Below, in pieces: positions 16,675-26,090 of a stretch of DNA of 64,000 bases. The notes under the pieces are model-generated. The model worked only from the letters and a program-made list of their open reading frames with translations. It did not search any database and was not told the origin of the DNA. The translations under genes were made by a program, and so were the position numbers. The first letter of the stretch is position 1, and the number at the start of each line of letters is the position of its first letter. Origin of the DNA: Candidatus Aalborgicola bjergmarkensis (GTDB taxonomy: Bacteria; Pseudomonadota; Gammaproteobacteria; Burkholderiales; Burkholderiaceae_C); NCBI GenBank assembly GCA_016708725.1, contig JADJFE010000002.1:124001-188000 (forward strand), in the 5' to 3' direction.

Positions 16675-18860
16675 AGGTGAAAATTCCTTTTCTACACAGG
16701 CTACACAGACTCAGCCAGTCTCCGGCCAGTTCCCCGGTGCGCACCCCCACTATTTTGCAAATGGAAATGGTGGAATGTGGTGCTGCCAGTCTGGCCATGG
16801 TGCTGGGTTATTTCGGGCGGCATGTGCCGCTGGAAACCTTGCGTTACGACTGCGGTGTGTCGCGCGATGGCTCCAGTGCCAGCAACCTGTTGAAGGCGGC
16901 AAGACGCCACGGACTCAAATGCAAGGGTTTCAAGATGGACTTGCAGCGGCTGGCTACCACGCCACTGCCTGCCATCATCTTCTGGAATTTCAACCATTTT
17001 GTGGTGCTTGAGAAGGTTGGCGCAACTGGCTACCGGATCAACGATCCGGCTTTGGGGCGGCGTCTTGTTCCCGTCGAGGAGTTCGACGAATCCTTCACCG
17101 GCGTCGTCCTTGTATTTGAAAAGGATGAGAATTTCCGTGCCGAGGGCCAAGCCCCCAATCCTTGGCGGGGACTGCTTCGTCGCATGGCAAGTGAGAAGGC
17201 GGGCTTTGTTTTTGCGGCCTTGATTACCCTGGGTCTGCTCGTCCCCGGTCTGCTTTCACCGGCATTTTCCCGCTTGTATGCCGACCATTTCCTGATTCAT
17301 GGTCTGGCTGACTGGGTTGCCCCCCTGGTGATGGCCTTGTGCGGGCTTGGCGTTTTGACGGGCGCCCTGGCCTGGGGGCAGCAATGGCAACTGATGTTGT
17401 TGCGTAACAAATTGTCAACTGTGTGGTCCAGCCAGTTTGTCTGGCATACCCTGCGTCTGCCGATTCCCTTTTTCCAGCAACGTTCACCGGCTGATATCGC
17501 CAGCCGACAGCAGCACAATGAACAGGTGGCAATGCTGGTCGCTGGTCCCTTGTCCAATGTCACGCTCAATGTGGCGCTGGTTTTTTTGTACACCGGACTG
17601 CTGTATTTTTACAGTACGGCATTGGCGGCGGTCGCGGTGGTTTTTTCCTTGCTGAATGTGGCCTTGTTTGGTTGGATTTCCAGCCGTTTGTCCGATGAAA
17701 GCCAGAAACAAGCCAAAGAATACGGTTTGCTCTATGCCACCTTGATGCAGGGTCTGCGGATTATCGAAACGATCAAGGCAACCGGCACGGAAGCGCATTT
17801 TTTCAGCCGCTTTGCCGGCTTTCACGCCAAGATGGTCGATGCATCCCAGTCTGCGGAACGTTTGCGCTTGTTGCTCAATGCCCTTCCCGTCGTGCTGGGC
17901 ATGCTCTCAAGCGCCTGCGTGTTGCTGATTGGCGGCTGGCAGGTGATGGAAGGTGCACTCAGTATTGGCATGCTGGTGGCAGCGCAAACCTTGCTGAACA
18001 ATATCGCCGCTCCGATGGGCAGTCTGGTTGGTGCCAATGCACAGGTGCAAGCCGCACAAGGCATGCTGGCCAGACTGGACGATACGCTACGCCATCCGCA
18101 GGATCGCGAGTTCACTTCCCCCGGAACCCGCACACCGGCGCAAACCTGTGGCAGACTGGTTCTCGAAGGCGTGTCCTTTGGTTATAGCCCGCTATCCGCG
18201 CCGCTGATCGAGGATTTCTCGCTTAGCCTCGAACCAGGGCGCTGGGTTGCGCTGGTGGGCGGCTCGGGCAGCGGCAAGTCCACCGTGGGAAAACTCGCTT
18301 CCGGTTTGTTTGCATGCTGGTCGGGCCACATCAGCCTGGATGGCGTGCCCATACACGAATTATCGCGGGAGGTGTTGCGCAGCACGGTTTCCGTGGTCGA
18401 TCAGAAGATCGCGCTGTTTGAAGGCACGGTCAGCGAGAACATCAGCCTGTGGGATACACGCATTGCGGGAGAAACCATCGTCAAAGCCGCGCGCGATGCG
18501 GCCATCCATAATGACATTCTGCAACGCCCCGATGGTTATGCCAGTCCTGTCGCAGAGGGTGGCCGCAACTTCAGTGGCGGGCAGCGTCAGCGCATGGAAT
18601 TGGCCCGTGCACTGGCCTTGAACCCCAAGCTGCTCATTCTTGATGAAGCCACCAGCGCCCTGGATGCGGCCACCGAGGCATCGGTGATGGCCGCCATCCG
18701 CGCCCGTGGTTGCGCCTGCATGATCATCGCCCATCGTCTGTCTGCCATTCGTGATGCTGACGAAATCATCGTTATGGATCGCGGCAAGATCGTCGAACGT
18801 GGCAACCATGCCGAACTGTTGGCGCTGAACGGTCGCTACGCCCGCCTGGTGGAAAACTGA
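16671..18860 (+). CDS. NHLP-family peptidase/permease/ATPase ABC exporter
   Basis: A 729-aa three-domain exporter. The C39 peptidase domain (about 25-160) has the catalytic Cys36 in QMEMVECGAAS and an FNHFVVL His region; it cuts the leader after GG. The permease (about 180-460) has six predicted helices. The ATPase has Walker A GGSGSGKST, signature FSGGQRQR, Walker B LLILDEATSALD and H-loop IIAHRLS. Starts with GTG at 16671, overlapping the HlyD stop by 4 nt. It is the expected leader-cleaving exporter for the lanthipeptide at 10359. Confidence 0.92.
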   Translation: MKVKIPFLHRLHRLSQSPASSPVRTPTILQMEMVECGAASLAMVLGYFGRHVPLETLRYDCGVSRDGSSASNLLKAARRHGLKCKGFKMDLQRLATTPLPAIIFWNFNHFVVLEKVGATGYRINDPALGRRLVPVEEFDESFTGVVLVFEKDENFRAEGQAPNPWRGLLRRMASEKAGFVFAALITLGLLVPGLLSPAFSRLYADHFLIHGLADWVAPLVMALCGLGVLTGALAWGQQWQLMLLRNKLSTVWSSQFVWHTLRLPIPFFQQRSPADIASRQQHNEQVAMLVAGPLSNVTLNVALVFLYTGLLYFYSTALAAVAVVFSLLNVALFGWISSRLSDESQKQAKEYGLLYATLMQGLRIIETIKATGTEAHFFSRFAGFHAKMVDASQSAERLRLLLNALPVVLGMLSSACVLLIGGWQVMEGALSIGMLVAAQTLLNNIAAPMGSLVGANAQVQAAQGMLARLDDTLRHPQDREFTSPGTRTPAQTCGRLVLEGVSFGYSPLSAPLIEDFSLSLEPGRWVALVGGSGSGKSTVGKLASGLFACWSGHISLDGVPIHELSREVLRSTVSVVDQKIALFEGTVSENISLWDTRIAGETIVKAARDAAIHNDILQRPDGYASPVAEGGRNFSGGQRQRMELARALALNPKLLILDEATSALDAATEASVMAAIRARGCACMIIAHRLSAIRDADEIIVMDRGKIVERGNHAELLALNGRYARLVEN

Positions 18861-18868
18861 GGCTTTTC

Positions 18869-21082
18869 ATGCAGCAAAACGTACAAGGCGTAGGCGTACA
18901 AAGCGTACAGGACATACCGGAAGATAAGCTGCATACGGCGCTCGCCCGCCTTGCGCATCTGGCGGCAGGATCGCATTCCACTGCAATGGGTTCGATGAAC
19001 GGACCACTGGAAACTGCCGTGGGGAGAATTGCAGCCTGGTTCGGCCTGGTACCGATCAGCGTGCGCGCACACCCAGGTGAATCGGCGCTGGTACACGTCG
19101 AACGGCTGGCAGGAGGCATGGGCCTGTCCGTGCGCCAGGTGAGTCTGCGCAGCGGTTGGCTGCTCAGCGACGCGGGTCCACTACTGGCGTTTACGCCGGA
19201 AGGTCAGCCGCTGGCCTTGCTGCCCTCTGGTGGGCGTTACGTTTGCTGGAATCCACAGACGGGACAGGAAATCCCGCTTGGCGATGAAAGCACCCTGGCA
19301 ATGGGTTCGGTCGCCTTCTGTTTTTACCGACGCCTACCAGATCGGGCCGATCAACCGGGGCAGGCAATGCGTCTTTTAACCCTGTTGTCTTTCGGACTGC
19401 GGGGCTTGCGTGCGGACGTGCTGACCCTGCTGGCCTGTGCCGCCGGAGGTGGGCTGCTCGGGCTGGCAGTACCGATGATGACCGCGCTGGTATTCGACGA
19501 AATTGTTCCGGGACATTTTCGCGGTCTGCTCGTCCAGGCCGCAGTGGCCCTCGCAGTTCTGGCGCTGCTGCAATTGGTGTGGAGCCTGGCCAATGGTGTG
19601 GCGATGTTGCGCATCGAATCCAAACTCAAGCTGGCCTTGCAAGCGGCCACCCTGGACCGCCTGATTCGTCTGCCTGCCGCCTTTTTCCGCCAACATGCCG
19701 CTGGCGATCTGGGACAGCGCGCACTGGGCGTGGAGGTCATCAGCAGCCTGGTGACGGGCAGCGTGGCAAGCAGCCTGTTCGCCGGGATATTTTCGATTTT
19801 TGGTTTTGCCCTGCTGTTTCACTACCATTGGCAGGCAGCGCTGGTTGCCGTCGGGCTGTCTGTGCTGCTGGCAGGCACGGCGGCCTTGGCCGGCATCTTG
19901 TCGATGCGTGCATTGAAGGACAAGGAGCGCCTGGCGGGCTCTCTCAGCGCAATGGTGCTGGAACTTTTCAACGGCATGGAGCGCATCCGGCTGGCGGGAG
20001 CAGAAGCGCGCTTGTTTACCCGCTGGGCGCACCGCTACGCCGACATGAGTGAAATTTCGCTGCGTGCCCAGCGTATCAATGCGCTGTTTTCGGCCTTCAA
20101 TACCGGCTACCGCATCCTGGCGGTGGGCGTCATTTTCGGCGCACTGGCCTGGCTGGGGCTGGGTGAGGCTGGGGGTGGGGGGCGCATGGCGACCGGGGCA
20201 TTTCTGGCTTTTGTCAGCGCCTTTGGCACCTCCTTTGTCGCCCTGTCACAAATGGCCGGCACCCTGGTTGATCTGTTGTCCATCGGGCCGATCTGGCAAC
20301 GGATGCGACCGATCATGGAGTCCCCTGTCGAAGCCACGGCAGGTGGTGCCGATCCGGGGCCGCTGTCTGGTCTGGTGGAAATGAACAATCTTCATTTCCG
20401 CTACGCCGAAGGCCTGCCCAACGTGTTGCGCGGGATCAGCCTGCGCGCAGCAGCAGGCGAGTTTATTGCCATTGTCGGCTCCTCCGGCTGCGGTAAATCG
20501 ACCCTGTTTCGCTTGCTGCTGGGCTTCGAGAAACTCGCAGCGGGTGCCATCTACATAGATGGCCACGAGTTGGGTAGTCTGGATATTCGGGCGGTGCGGC
20601 GCCAGATTGGCACGGTACTGCAACACGACACGCTGATCACGGGATCGATCTACGAGAACATTCGTGGTGCCCATGACATTTCGCAGGAAGAAGCCTGGGA
20701 AGCCGCCCGTCTGGCCGGCATCGGCGAACATATTGCTTCGCTGCCAATGGGCATGCACACCATGCTGGGCGACAACCCGGGCTTTTCCGGTGGAGAAGTG
20801 CAGCGTTTGCTCATTGCCCGCGCCCTGGCCATGAAACCGCGCATCCTGCTGCTCGACGAGGCCACCAGCGCACTGGATAACCGGACGCAGGCAGAGGTTT
20901 CGGCCAATCTGGCCAGCTTGACGGTGACGCGAATTGTGATTGCCCACCGGCTCAGCACCATCGAAGCGGCCGACCGGATCTACGTTCTGGACGGTGGGGT
21001 CGTGGTACAGGAAGGGCCCTACCAAAAGCTGATTGAGGAAAAGGGCCTGTTTGCCGAGCTGGTTCGAAAACAACTGATATAG
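18869..21082 (+). CDS. NHLP-family ABC exporter, permease/ATPase without peptidase
   Basis: A 737-aa second ABC exporter. Residues 1 to about 160 form a divergent N-terminal domain lacking the catalytic Cys; the first codons are repetitive (QNVQGVGVQSVQ). The permease domain (about 170-450) precedes an ATPase with GSSGCGKST, FSGGEVQR, ILLLDEATSALD and IVIAHRLS. NHLM clusters typically encode this partner beside the peptidase-bearing exporter, so the two may form a heterodimer. It starts 8 bp after the previous stop. Confidence 0.9.
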   Translation: MQQNVQGVGVQSVQDIPEDKLHTALARLAHLAAGSHSTAMGSMNGPLETAVGRIAAWFGLVPISVRAHPGESALVHVERLAGGMGLSVRQVSLRSGWLLSDAGPLLAFTPEGQPLALLPSGGRYVCWNPQTGQEIPLGDESTLAMGSVAFCFYRRLPDRADQPGQAMRLLTLLSFGLRGLRADVLTLLACAAGGGLLGLAVPMMTALVFDEIVPGHFRGLLVQAAVALAVLALLQLVWSLANGVAMLRIESKLKLALQAATLDRLIRLPAAFFRQHAAGDLGQRALGVEVISSLVTGSVASSLFAGIFSIFGFALLFHYHWQAALVAVGLSVLLAGTAALAGILSMRALKDKERLAGSLSAMVLELFNGMERIRLAGAEARLFTRWAHRYADMSEISLRAQRINALFSAFNTGYRILAVGVIFGALAWLGLGEAGGGGRMATGAFLAFVSAFGTSFVALSQMAGTLVDLLSIGPIWQRMRPIMESPVEATAGGADPGPLSGLVEMNNLHFRYAEGLPNVLRGISLRAAAGEFIAIVGSSGCGKSTLFRLLLGFEKLAAGAIYIDGHELGSLDIRAVRRQIGTVLQHDTLITGSIYENIRGAHDISQEEAWEAARLAGIGEHIASLPMGMHTMLGDNPGFSGGEVQRLLIARALAMKPRILLLDEATSALDNRTQAEVSANLASLTVTRIVIAHRLSTIEAADRIYVLDGGVVVQEGPYQKLIEEKGLFAELVRKQLI

Positions 21083-21097
21083 GAAGAGAAGGCGATT

Positions 21098-21637
21098 ATG
21101 CGCAAGGTACTGTTCATTTTGGGGCAACTGAGTGATGAAGATGTCGATTGGCTGGCTAACACCGGTAGCCGGATCGATGTCGCAACGGGAATCACCATTA
21201 TTGAAGAAGGCAAACCCGTGCGCGATATGTACATCTTGCTGGATGGCAAAATGAGCGTGAGTGTGCAGGGTGTCGGCGAGATCAGTCAAATTGGTTCCGG
21301 CGAGATCATCGGCGAAATGTCCTTTATCGACAACAGCCCCCCGGCCGCTTCGGTCAAGGCAATCATCCCCTGCCGCCTGCTGCGCCTCCCCCGCTCAGCT
21401 TTGGAACGGCGCATCGCGGAAAACCCGGTGTTTGCCGCCCATTTTTACAAGGCGATTGCCACCTTCTTATCCGACCGCCTGCGTGGAACAGTATCCAGAC
21501 TGGGCTTTGGCAAAGCGGGTGCATTGAAGGACGAAGAAATGGAGGGCGAACTGGATCTGAACATTCTCGACAATATCCACCTGGCAGGCGCACGATTTGA
21601 CCGAATGTTGAAGAAACTCAATGGGATGGTAGGTTAG
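21098..21637 (+). CDS. Cyclic-nucleotide-binding-domain protein of bacteriocin export
   Basis: A 179-aa soluble protein. Residues about 5-125 form a cNMP-binding beta-barrel (EGKPVRDMYILLDGKMSVSV, GSGEIIGEMSFID with the phosphate-binding cassette-like GEMSFIDNSPPAASV). There is no DNA-binding HTH after it, only an acidic helical tail, so it is not a CRP-type regulator. It resembles the 'bacteriocin-type transport-associated' proteins found at the end of NHLM clusters. Role is probably to gate or scaffold the exporter. It is the last gene of the operon; the right 28-bp repeat begins 3 bp later. Confidence 0.8.
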   Translation: MRKVLFILGQLSDEDVDWLANTGSRIDVATGITIIEEGKPVRDMYILLDGKMSVSVQGVGEISQIGSGEIIGEMSFIDNSPPAASVKAIIPCRLLRLPRSALERRIAENPVFAAHFYKAIATFLSDRLRGTVSRLGFGKAGALKDEEMEGELDLNILDNIHLAGARFDRMLKKLNGMVG

Positions 21638-21640
21638 GTT

Positions 21641-21668
21641 AAATGGGGCCGGTGGGTATGGGGCAAGC
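21641..21668 (+). repeat. 28-bp direct repeat, right copy
   Basis: Identical to 10083-10110 within ispF. Outside the 28 bp the flanks differ, so this is a short site-like duplication rather than a second ispF end. Confidence 0.8.
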
Positions 21669-21699
21669 CACTCGCCCAGACCCTGGCTGGAGTGCCGTG

Positions 21700-21981
21700 T
21701 CAGTGCTTGAGCAGGGTGACGATCACACCCACGGCAACCACCAAAAAGGCGCCGAGTTTGATCGTCAGGCGCAGCTCCATCGATTCGAGCTTTGCGTCGA
21801 ATCCAGCCATACGGGCATCCAGATACGTGCGTAAATCGGCAATGTCGCGTTTGGTGGCGACATCGACTTCACCGATTGCCAAAGCAACCGCAGCAGCTTG
21901 CGCCTCGGCCTGTTTATCCGGGACGCCAGCTGCCTTCAAAGTGTTGGAAAATTTCAGTGTGTCAAAAGTGACGGTGCTCAT
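21700..21981 (-). CDS. DUF1640-like coiled-coil membrane-anchored protein
   Basis: A 93-aa protein starting MSTVTFDTLKFSNTLKAAGV. A helical region rich in Ala and Glu (about 15-70) leads to one C-terminal transmembrane helix (LGAFLVVAVGVIVTLL). The layout matches DUF1640/CCDC90-type proteins. A paralogue lies at 40405-40656 (MSTITFDTLQLVEQLRSAG). Function unknown; such proteins often occur near toxin and phage genes. Confidence 0.75.
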   Translation of the reverse strand: MSTVTFDTLKFSNTLKAAGVPDKQAEAQAAAVALAIGEVDVATKRDIADLRTYLDARMAGFDAKLESMELRLTIKLGAFLVVAVGVIVTLLKH

Positions 21982-21988
21982 GCGTCAA

Positions 21989-22372
21989 TTATTGCGCTGC
22001 CGAGCCTGTCACCAATACTTTTTTCCAGACCAGCCGGTTACGCCTGTTCTGGTGAAATCCCCAGAGCAGTTGCCAACTCGGTAGCGCATTTCTTTTTTGC
22101 GTACTCCCGTCCATCGCCCCGCCAATCTGCGCGCACGCCGCTCCGCCAACGGCTTCGATCACGGCGTCGCCTGCATGTTCCACACGGTAGGTTTGTCCCT
22201 CGGTGAGAAACACATCACCGGCGGTGCAGGGGTGCTTGTTGGCCGATACCGTCAACCAGATGGTTCCCGCCGTCACCCGTATGCGCTGGCCCGGTGTGCA
22301 GGCGGCAAGCCGCTTCGTCTGCTTGTCTGCCAGGCAGATGTCCAAGATGTCTGTTTGCTGTGCCATATCCAT
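21989..22372 (-). CDS. DUF2917 domain protein
   Basis: A 127-aa protein. Start at 22372 (MDMAQQTDILDI) is supported by AAGGAGAT immediately upstream. The beta-rich middle (RIRVTAGTIWLTVSANKHP, GDVFLTEGQTYRVEHAGDAV) is the DUF2917 cupin-like barrel; the tail is basic. It is divergently placed from the MocR regulator (175 bp), a pairing that I recall from Burkholderiales, suggesting control by that regulator. Function unknown. Confidence 0.75.
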   Translation of the reverse strand: MDMAQQTDILDICLADKQTKRLAACTPGQRIRVTAGTIWLTVSANKHPCTAGDVFLTEGQTYRVEHAGDAVIEAVGGAACAQIGGAMDGSTQKRNALPSWQLLWGFHQNRRNRLVWKKVLVTGSAAQ

Positions 22373-22546
22373 CTCCTTCAACGGTTGCAATGCGATGTAG
22401 TGATGGTAGGCAAGAGCGGCAAACCGATACAGATGCAGACAAGGAATATTGTTACCATCACAGTTGCGAATCTGGCAAACTGTACTGCCTGACTTTGCGG
22501 GCAACTGTACTCACAGCAAACACCGATAAACCGCCACAATCTGCCC

Positions 22547-23974
22547 ATGCTGCTCTACGAATCCCTGGCCGATGAATTTGCCGCACAAATCAGTGCTGGC
22601 CACATGCACCCCGGCGACCGGCTGCCCTCGGTACGCCACCTGGCCCAACAGCGCCAGTTGTCGGTCTCGACCGTGGTGCAGGCTTTGCGCACGCTGGAGA
22701 GCCGGGGCATGGTCGAGGCGCGGCCCCAGTCCGGCTACTACGTCCGTGTGCGCCATGGCCGCGTACTGGCAGTGCCCGCCAGGCAGCGGCTGGAAAAGCC
22801 GGTGGTTGTGGGCTTGAGCCAGCGCTTGCTGTCGGTCCTGCATGCCAATGAGGCGCCAGGCATTGTGCCGTTCGGCTCGGCCCTGCCGTCGCCGGATCTG
22901 ATGATCTCCCAACGGTTGAGTCGGCTGTATGCCAGCGTTGCCCGTCGCTATCCACAACTGCTCTCCGGCACCAGCCACGCAGCGCTGAACGAACCTTTGC
23001 TGTTGCGCGCCATTGTCCATCGCGCGCTCGAATGGGGTTGCGCCATTGCACCGGAGGAGGTGGTGGTCACCAATGCGTGTACCGAAGCCATGAGCCTGTG
23101 TTTGCGCGTGGTGACAAAACCTGGCGACACGGTGGCGGTGGAAGCACCCACTTACTACGTGATGCTGCAACTCCTGGAGAGCATGGGGTTGCGTGCGCTG
23201 GAGATTCCGACCGATCCGCAGACGGGTGTCTCGATTGAGGCGCTGGACCTGGCCACGCGGGAGCGCAAGATTGCAGCGTGCCTGCTGATTCCCAATGCAG
23301 GCAATCCGCTGGGCTGTGTCATGCCGGATGCGCACAAGCAGCGTGTGGCCGATATGCTGGCCAGTCGTAATGTGCCGCTGATCGAAGACGATATCTACGG
23401 CGACATCTGCTTTACCCCGGCCCGTCCACGTCCGGTTTATGCGTTTGACCGCAGTGGCAACACCATGCTATGCACCTCGTTTTCCAAGACGGTCAGCCCG
23501 GCCTTTCGTCTGGGGTTTGTCGCAGCCGGAAAACGCGGTGCCGAGATCGCTCTGGAAAAGACCCTGACCAGTGGCAAGTCCAATCCCTTGTGCCAGCGCG
23601 TCATGGCCGAACTGCTGGATACAAGGGGCTACGATGCGCATTTGCGCACCTTGCGCAGGCGTTTGGCCGACCAGGTGGCGCGCACGCGCGACGCCGTGAT
23701 GCGCCACTTTCCCGGTGAGGTGCGCGTGACCGAGCCAGCCGGTGGCCTGGTTTTGTGGGTCGAATTGCCGCAGCATGTGGATGCAACCGAATTGCACAAA
23801 CAAGCCATTGCGCGCGGCATCGGTTTTGTCCCCGGTGAGATGTTCTCGGCCAATGGCCGCTTCAAAAACCACATGCGCCTGGCCTGTGGGCATCCGTGGC
23901 AATCCAGCTTTGACGATGCCATCAAGACCCTGGGGCAGATGGTGTGCGCGGCTTCGGTTACGGGTGGCGTTTAG
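22547..23974 (+). CDS. MocR/GntR-type regulator with aminotransferase domain
   Basis: A 475-aa protein. The N-terminal winged helix (about 1-75, RLPSVRHLAQQRQLSVSTVV) is GntR-like. The rest is a fold-type I aminotransferase with TNACTEAMSLCLR, VEAPTYYVMLQLLES, IPNAGNPLGCVM, EDDIYGDICF and the PLP lysine in TSFSKTVSPAFRLGF (about residue 313). MocR proteins use PLP as an effector-sensing cofactor and often control B6, GABA or amino-acid genes. The likely target is the divergent DUF2917 gene or itself. Confidence 0.88.
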   Translation: MLLYESLADEFAAQISAGHMHPGDRLPSVRHLAQQRQLSVSTVVQALRTLESRGMVEARPQSGYYVRVRHGRVLAVPARQRLEKPVVVGLSQRLLSVLHANEAPGIVPFGSALPSPDLMISQRLSRLYASVARRYPQLLSGTSHAALNEPLLLRAIVHRALEWGCAIAPEEVVVTNACTEAMSLCLRVVTKPGDTVAVEAPTYYVMLQLLESMGLRALEIPTDPQTGVSIEALDLATRERKIAACLLIPNAGNPLGCVMPDAHKQRVADMLASRNVPLIEDDIYGDICFTPARPRPVYAFDRSGNTMLCTSFSKTVSPAFRLGFVAAGKRGAEIALEKTLTSGKSNPLCQRVMAELLDTRGYDAHLRTLRRRLADQVARTRDAVMRHFPGEVRVTEPAGGLVLWVELPQHVDATELHKQAIARGIGFVPGEMFSANGRFKNHMRLACGHPWQSSFDDAIKTLGQMVCAASVTGGV

Positions 23975-24325
23975 CGGTGTAGATTTAGATTTACAGCATG
24001 CCCTGTATTCATTTTGCAGCGCAAGCCGTCAGGCGATGATCACCATGTCGGGTGACTTCCAATTCTCGTGGCGCTACACCAGCGGGCGCATGCGGTACCG
24101 CTGCCACATCCGCAAGGTTGATGGAGAGTGTCAAAAGCATCACTTTCTGGCAATCGAAACGGCTTGCTCCACCGCTCGTGTGCCATCCCTCCCACATTAC
24201 CGGATCGCTTGCGCACACACGGCCTGCTCGAAACCATCTGGATCAATCCGGCCACCGGATTGCGCAGCCCGCCGCATTGCCAGGCAAAGCCCCAAGCAGC
24301 ATCGATTTCCGGGTGGATTTGTGAC
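23975..24325. other. Gene-free stretch with possible pbpC-like remnant
   Basis: No intact gene. On the plus strand 24186-24290 reads PPTLPDRLRTHGLLETIWIN then PATGLRSPPHC, which resembles the region after the transpeptidase domain of penicillin-binding protein 1C; this is a weak resemblance. The 40 bp at 24147-24186 recur inverted at 26308-26347. Confidence 0.3.
24147..24186 (+). repeat. 40-bp inverted repeat, left arm
   Basis: CTGGCAATCGAAACGG... pairs with the reverse complement of 26308-26347 (36 of 40 positions). The arms flank repeat B, the SDR gene and repeat C. Confidence 0.6.
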
Positions 24326-24655
24326 AGGCTCCGGGATACACCAGCCCAAAGCCAAATTGCTCCTTATACAATAGCTGTTCCCGCTTATCCCATAAGGCTT
24401 ACAGCCCGATTTGCTATGCAAAAACACCCGACAACGGCCCGTTTTGATGCCTCATGGCGGTTTCTGGCATCGCCTTGACCCGTTTTGAAGGGCAAAATTC
24501 AAGGCAAATCTGGCTGTACGCCTTATGTACCAAGCGGGAGTAGCTATGTTTTTTGCAGAGACAGCGCCGCAGACGAATGCGCTCATTCACAGGAATCACA
24601 TCCAGCCTGCACGGAAATGACCATGCCTTACCTGTCCCGCCTTAAGTGGGAAGCC
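24326..24655. repeat. Composite dispersed repeat, copy B
   Basis: Uninterrupted core with inverted half-motifs at 24371-24406 and 24512-24547, and the right terminal repeat at 24632-24655. The left outer terminal repeat is missing. The right end supplies the last codons and TAA stop of the SDR gene on the opposite strand. This copy defines the empty site of the group II intron in copy A. Confidence 0.7.
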
Positions 24656-25661
24656 CGGTTTTGGCAAGCGTAGCAGGCGTTTCAGCCGTGTTTTTGGTAA
24701 GCCCCAGATCATGCAATGCCATGCCCGCCGCCTGATCCAGAGGGGTGTGCGGCTCGGCACCCAGTAGCGCGACCAGTTTGCGGTTGTCCAGTGCATGCGC
24801 CTTATCCCACAGGTAACGCATCTCCAGCAGCGACGCCCAGGTCGGCACAAAAAGCGCACCGATGCGGATGATGGGCCAAGGCAACTGGCTGTAGCGCAGG
24901 CCGGCATGGGGCTTCACCCAACCCTGGGCTTGCGCAATGGGCTCCATCGCATCGAGCCATTGCTGGCCGGTGATGCTGTGGCCTGCAAAGTGGAAGACTT
25001 CGAAAGTCTTGAAGGTGTCGCGGCGGGCAGCCACTTCCGCAAAGGTTCGGGCCAGATCCGGCAGGTAGGCCCAGGCAGTGGCCACGTCTTTGTGGCCGGG
25101 GTAGGTGAACTTGCCTTTTTGAATGTCTTTGACGATGGCCTGATCAAACCAGGTGCCTTTGCCACTGCCAAAAAAGTCCCCGGCGCGGATAACGATGGCA
25201 CGCACGCCACTGCGGCGGATGTGCTCTTCCATGGCGATGCGGATCTGCCCTTTGATGGTTCTGGCCCGCTGCGGCGTGTCTTCGGTCAAGACGGCAGGCA
25301 TATCGGCGCCAAAGTTGTAAACGTTGCCCATCAGCATCAAGGTCGCGTTCAGCGCGCGGGCGATGTCGATGGCGGCTTCGGTCATGGGCAGGGCCTGCGT
25401 CCGCCATGCCTTGTGGGTGTATGCCGACGGATTCAGGGCATGCACCACCACGCTGGCACCCTGGGCGGCACGGGCTATAGCGGCTGTGTCTTGCAAGTCC
25501 ACAGTCAGCCACTCGATGCGGCGATCCGCTGCGGCTTCGGCAGGCACTTGGGCGCCAGGACGTATCAGCCCCTGCACACGCCAGCGGGCGTCGGCAAAGG
25601 CACGGGCGGCCACCAGACCGAAACGTCCGCGTGCGCCTAAAATCAAAACGGTGGACTGCAT
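24642..25661 (-). CDS. NAD(P)-binding extended SDR (epimerase-like)
   Basis: A 339-aa Rossmann protein. Residues 1-20, MQSTVLILGARGRFGLVAAR, contain the GxxGxxG-type nucleotide loop (GARGRFG). Further features are VVVHALNP and the substrate region FFGSGKGTWFDQAIVKDI. The usual YxxxK is not obvious (VYNFGADM instead), so it is an atypical member and its substrate is unknown. Start at 25661; the in-frame codons upstream do not resemble family sequence. The final residues TGLPT and the stop are encoded by the terminal repeat of copy B, so the native C-terminus has been replaced. Confidence 0.75.
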   Translation of the reverse strand: MQSTVLILGARGRFGLVAARAFADARWRVQGLIRPGAQVPAEAAADRRIEWLTVDLQDTAAIARAAQGASVVVHALNPSAYTHKAWRTQALPMTEAAIDIARALNATLMLMGNVYNFGADMPAVLTEDTPQRARTIKGQIRIAMEEHIRRSGVRAIVIRAGDFFGSGKGTWFDQAIVKDIQKGKFTYPGHKDVATAWAYLPDLARTFAEVAARRDTFKTFEVFHFAGHSITGQQWLDAMEPIAQAQGWVKPHAGLRYSQLPWPIIRIGALFVPTWASLLEMRYLWDKAHALDNRKLVALLGAEPHTPLDQAAGMALHDLGLTKNTAETPATLAKTGLPT

Positions 25662-25792
25662 GCTGTATTTTCCCTTGTGAATGAAAACGGCGCTTGCCAT
25701 GGCCTGAACCATGGCCTGAATTGTGAAGGCAAGGAACATAACTCACAATTGCATAACTGATGTTACGCAGACGAAACCCCACAACATCCACG

Positions 25793-25822
25793 CTCCCCTC
25801 TCCCGCTCGCGGGAGAGGGGAG
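25793..25822. repeat. Palindromic intergenic element
   Basis: CTCCCCTCTCCCGC-TC-GCGGGAGAGGGGAG, a perfect 14-bp inverted repeat with a 2-bp loop. Related but less regular blocks occur near 39945-39980 and 40213-40240. No T-run follows, so an intrinsic terminator is not supported. Confidence 0.7.
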
Positions 25823-25827
25823 ATTGC

Positions 25828-26090
25828 CAGGCTCCGGGATACACCAGCCCAAAGCCAAATCGCTCCTGATACAATAGCTGCCATCGCTTATTCCATGGGG
25901 CTTACAGCCCGATTTGCCATGTAAAAACACCCGATAACGACCCGTTTTACCCCTCATGGCGGTTGCTGGCATCGCTGTGACCCGTTTTGAAAGGCAAAAT
26001 TCAAGGCAAATCTGGCTGTACGCCTTATGTACCAAGCGTGAGTAGCTATGTTTTTTGCTAAAACAGCGCCGCAGACGAATGCGCTCGTTC
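25828..26090. repeat. Composite dispersed repeat, copy C
   Basis: Core with inverted half-motifs at 25874-25909 and 26014-26049. Outer terminal repeats are absent on both sides. Same orientation as copy B, so the SDR gene is flanked by direct copies. Confidence 0.65.

Noticed and set aside
25793..25822. GC palindrome as a Rho-independent terminator
   Set aside because: No T-run on either side and similar blocks occur away from gene ends; treated as an intergenic repeat.
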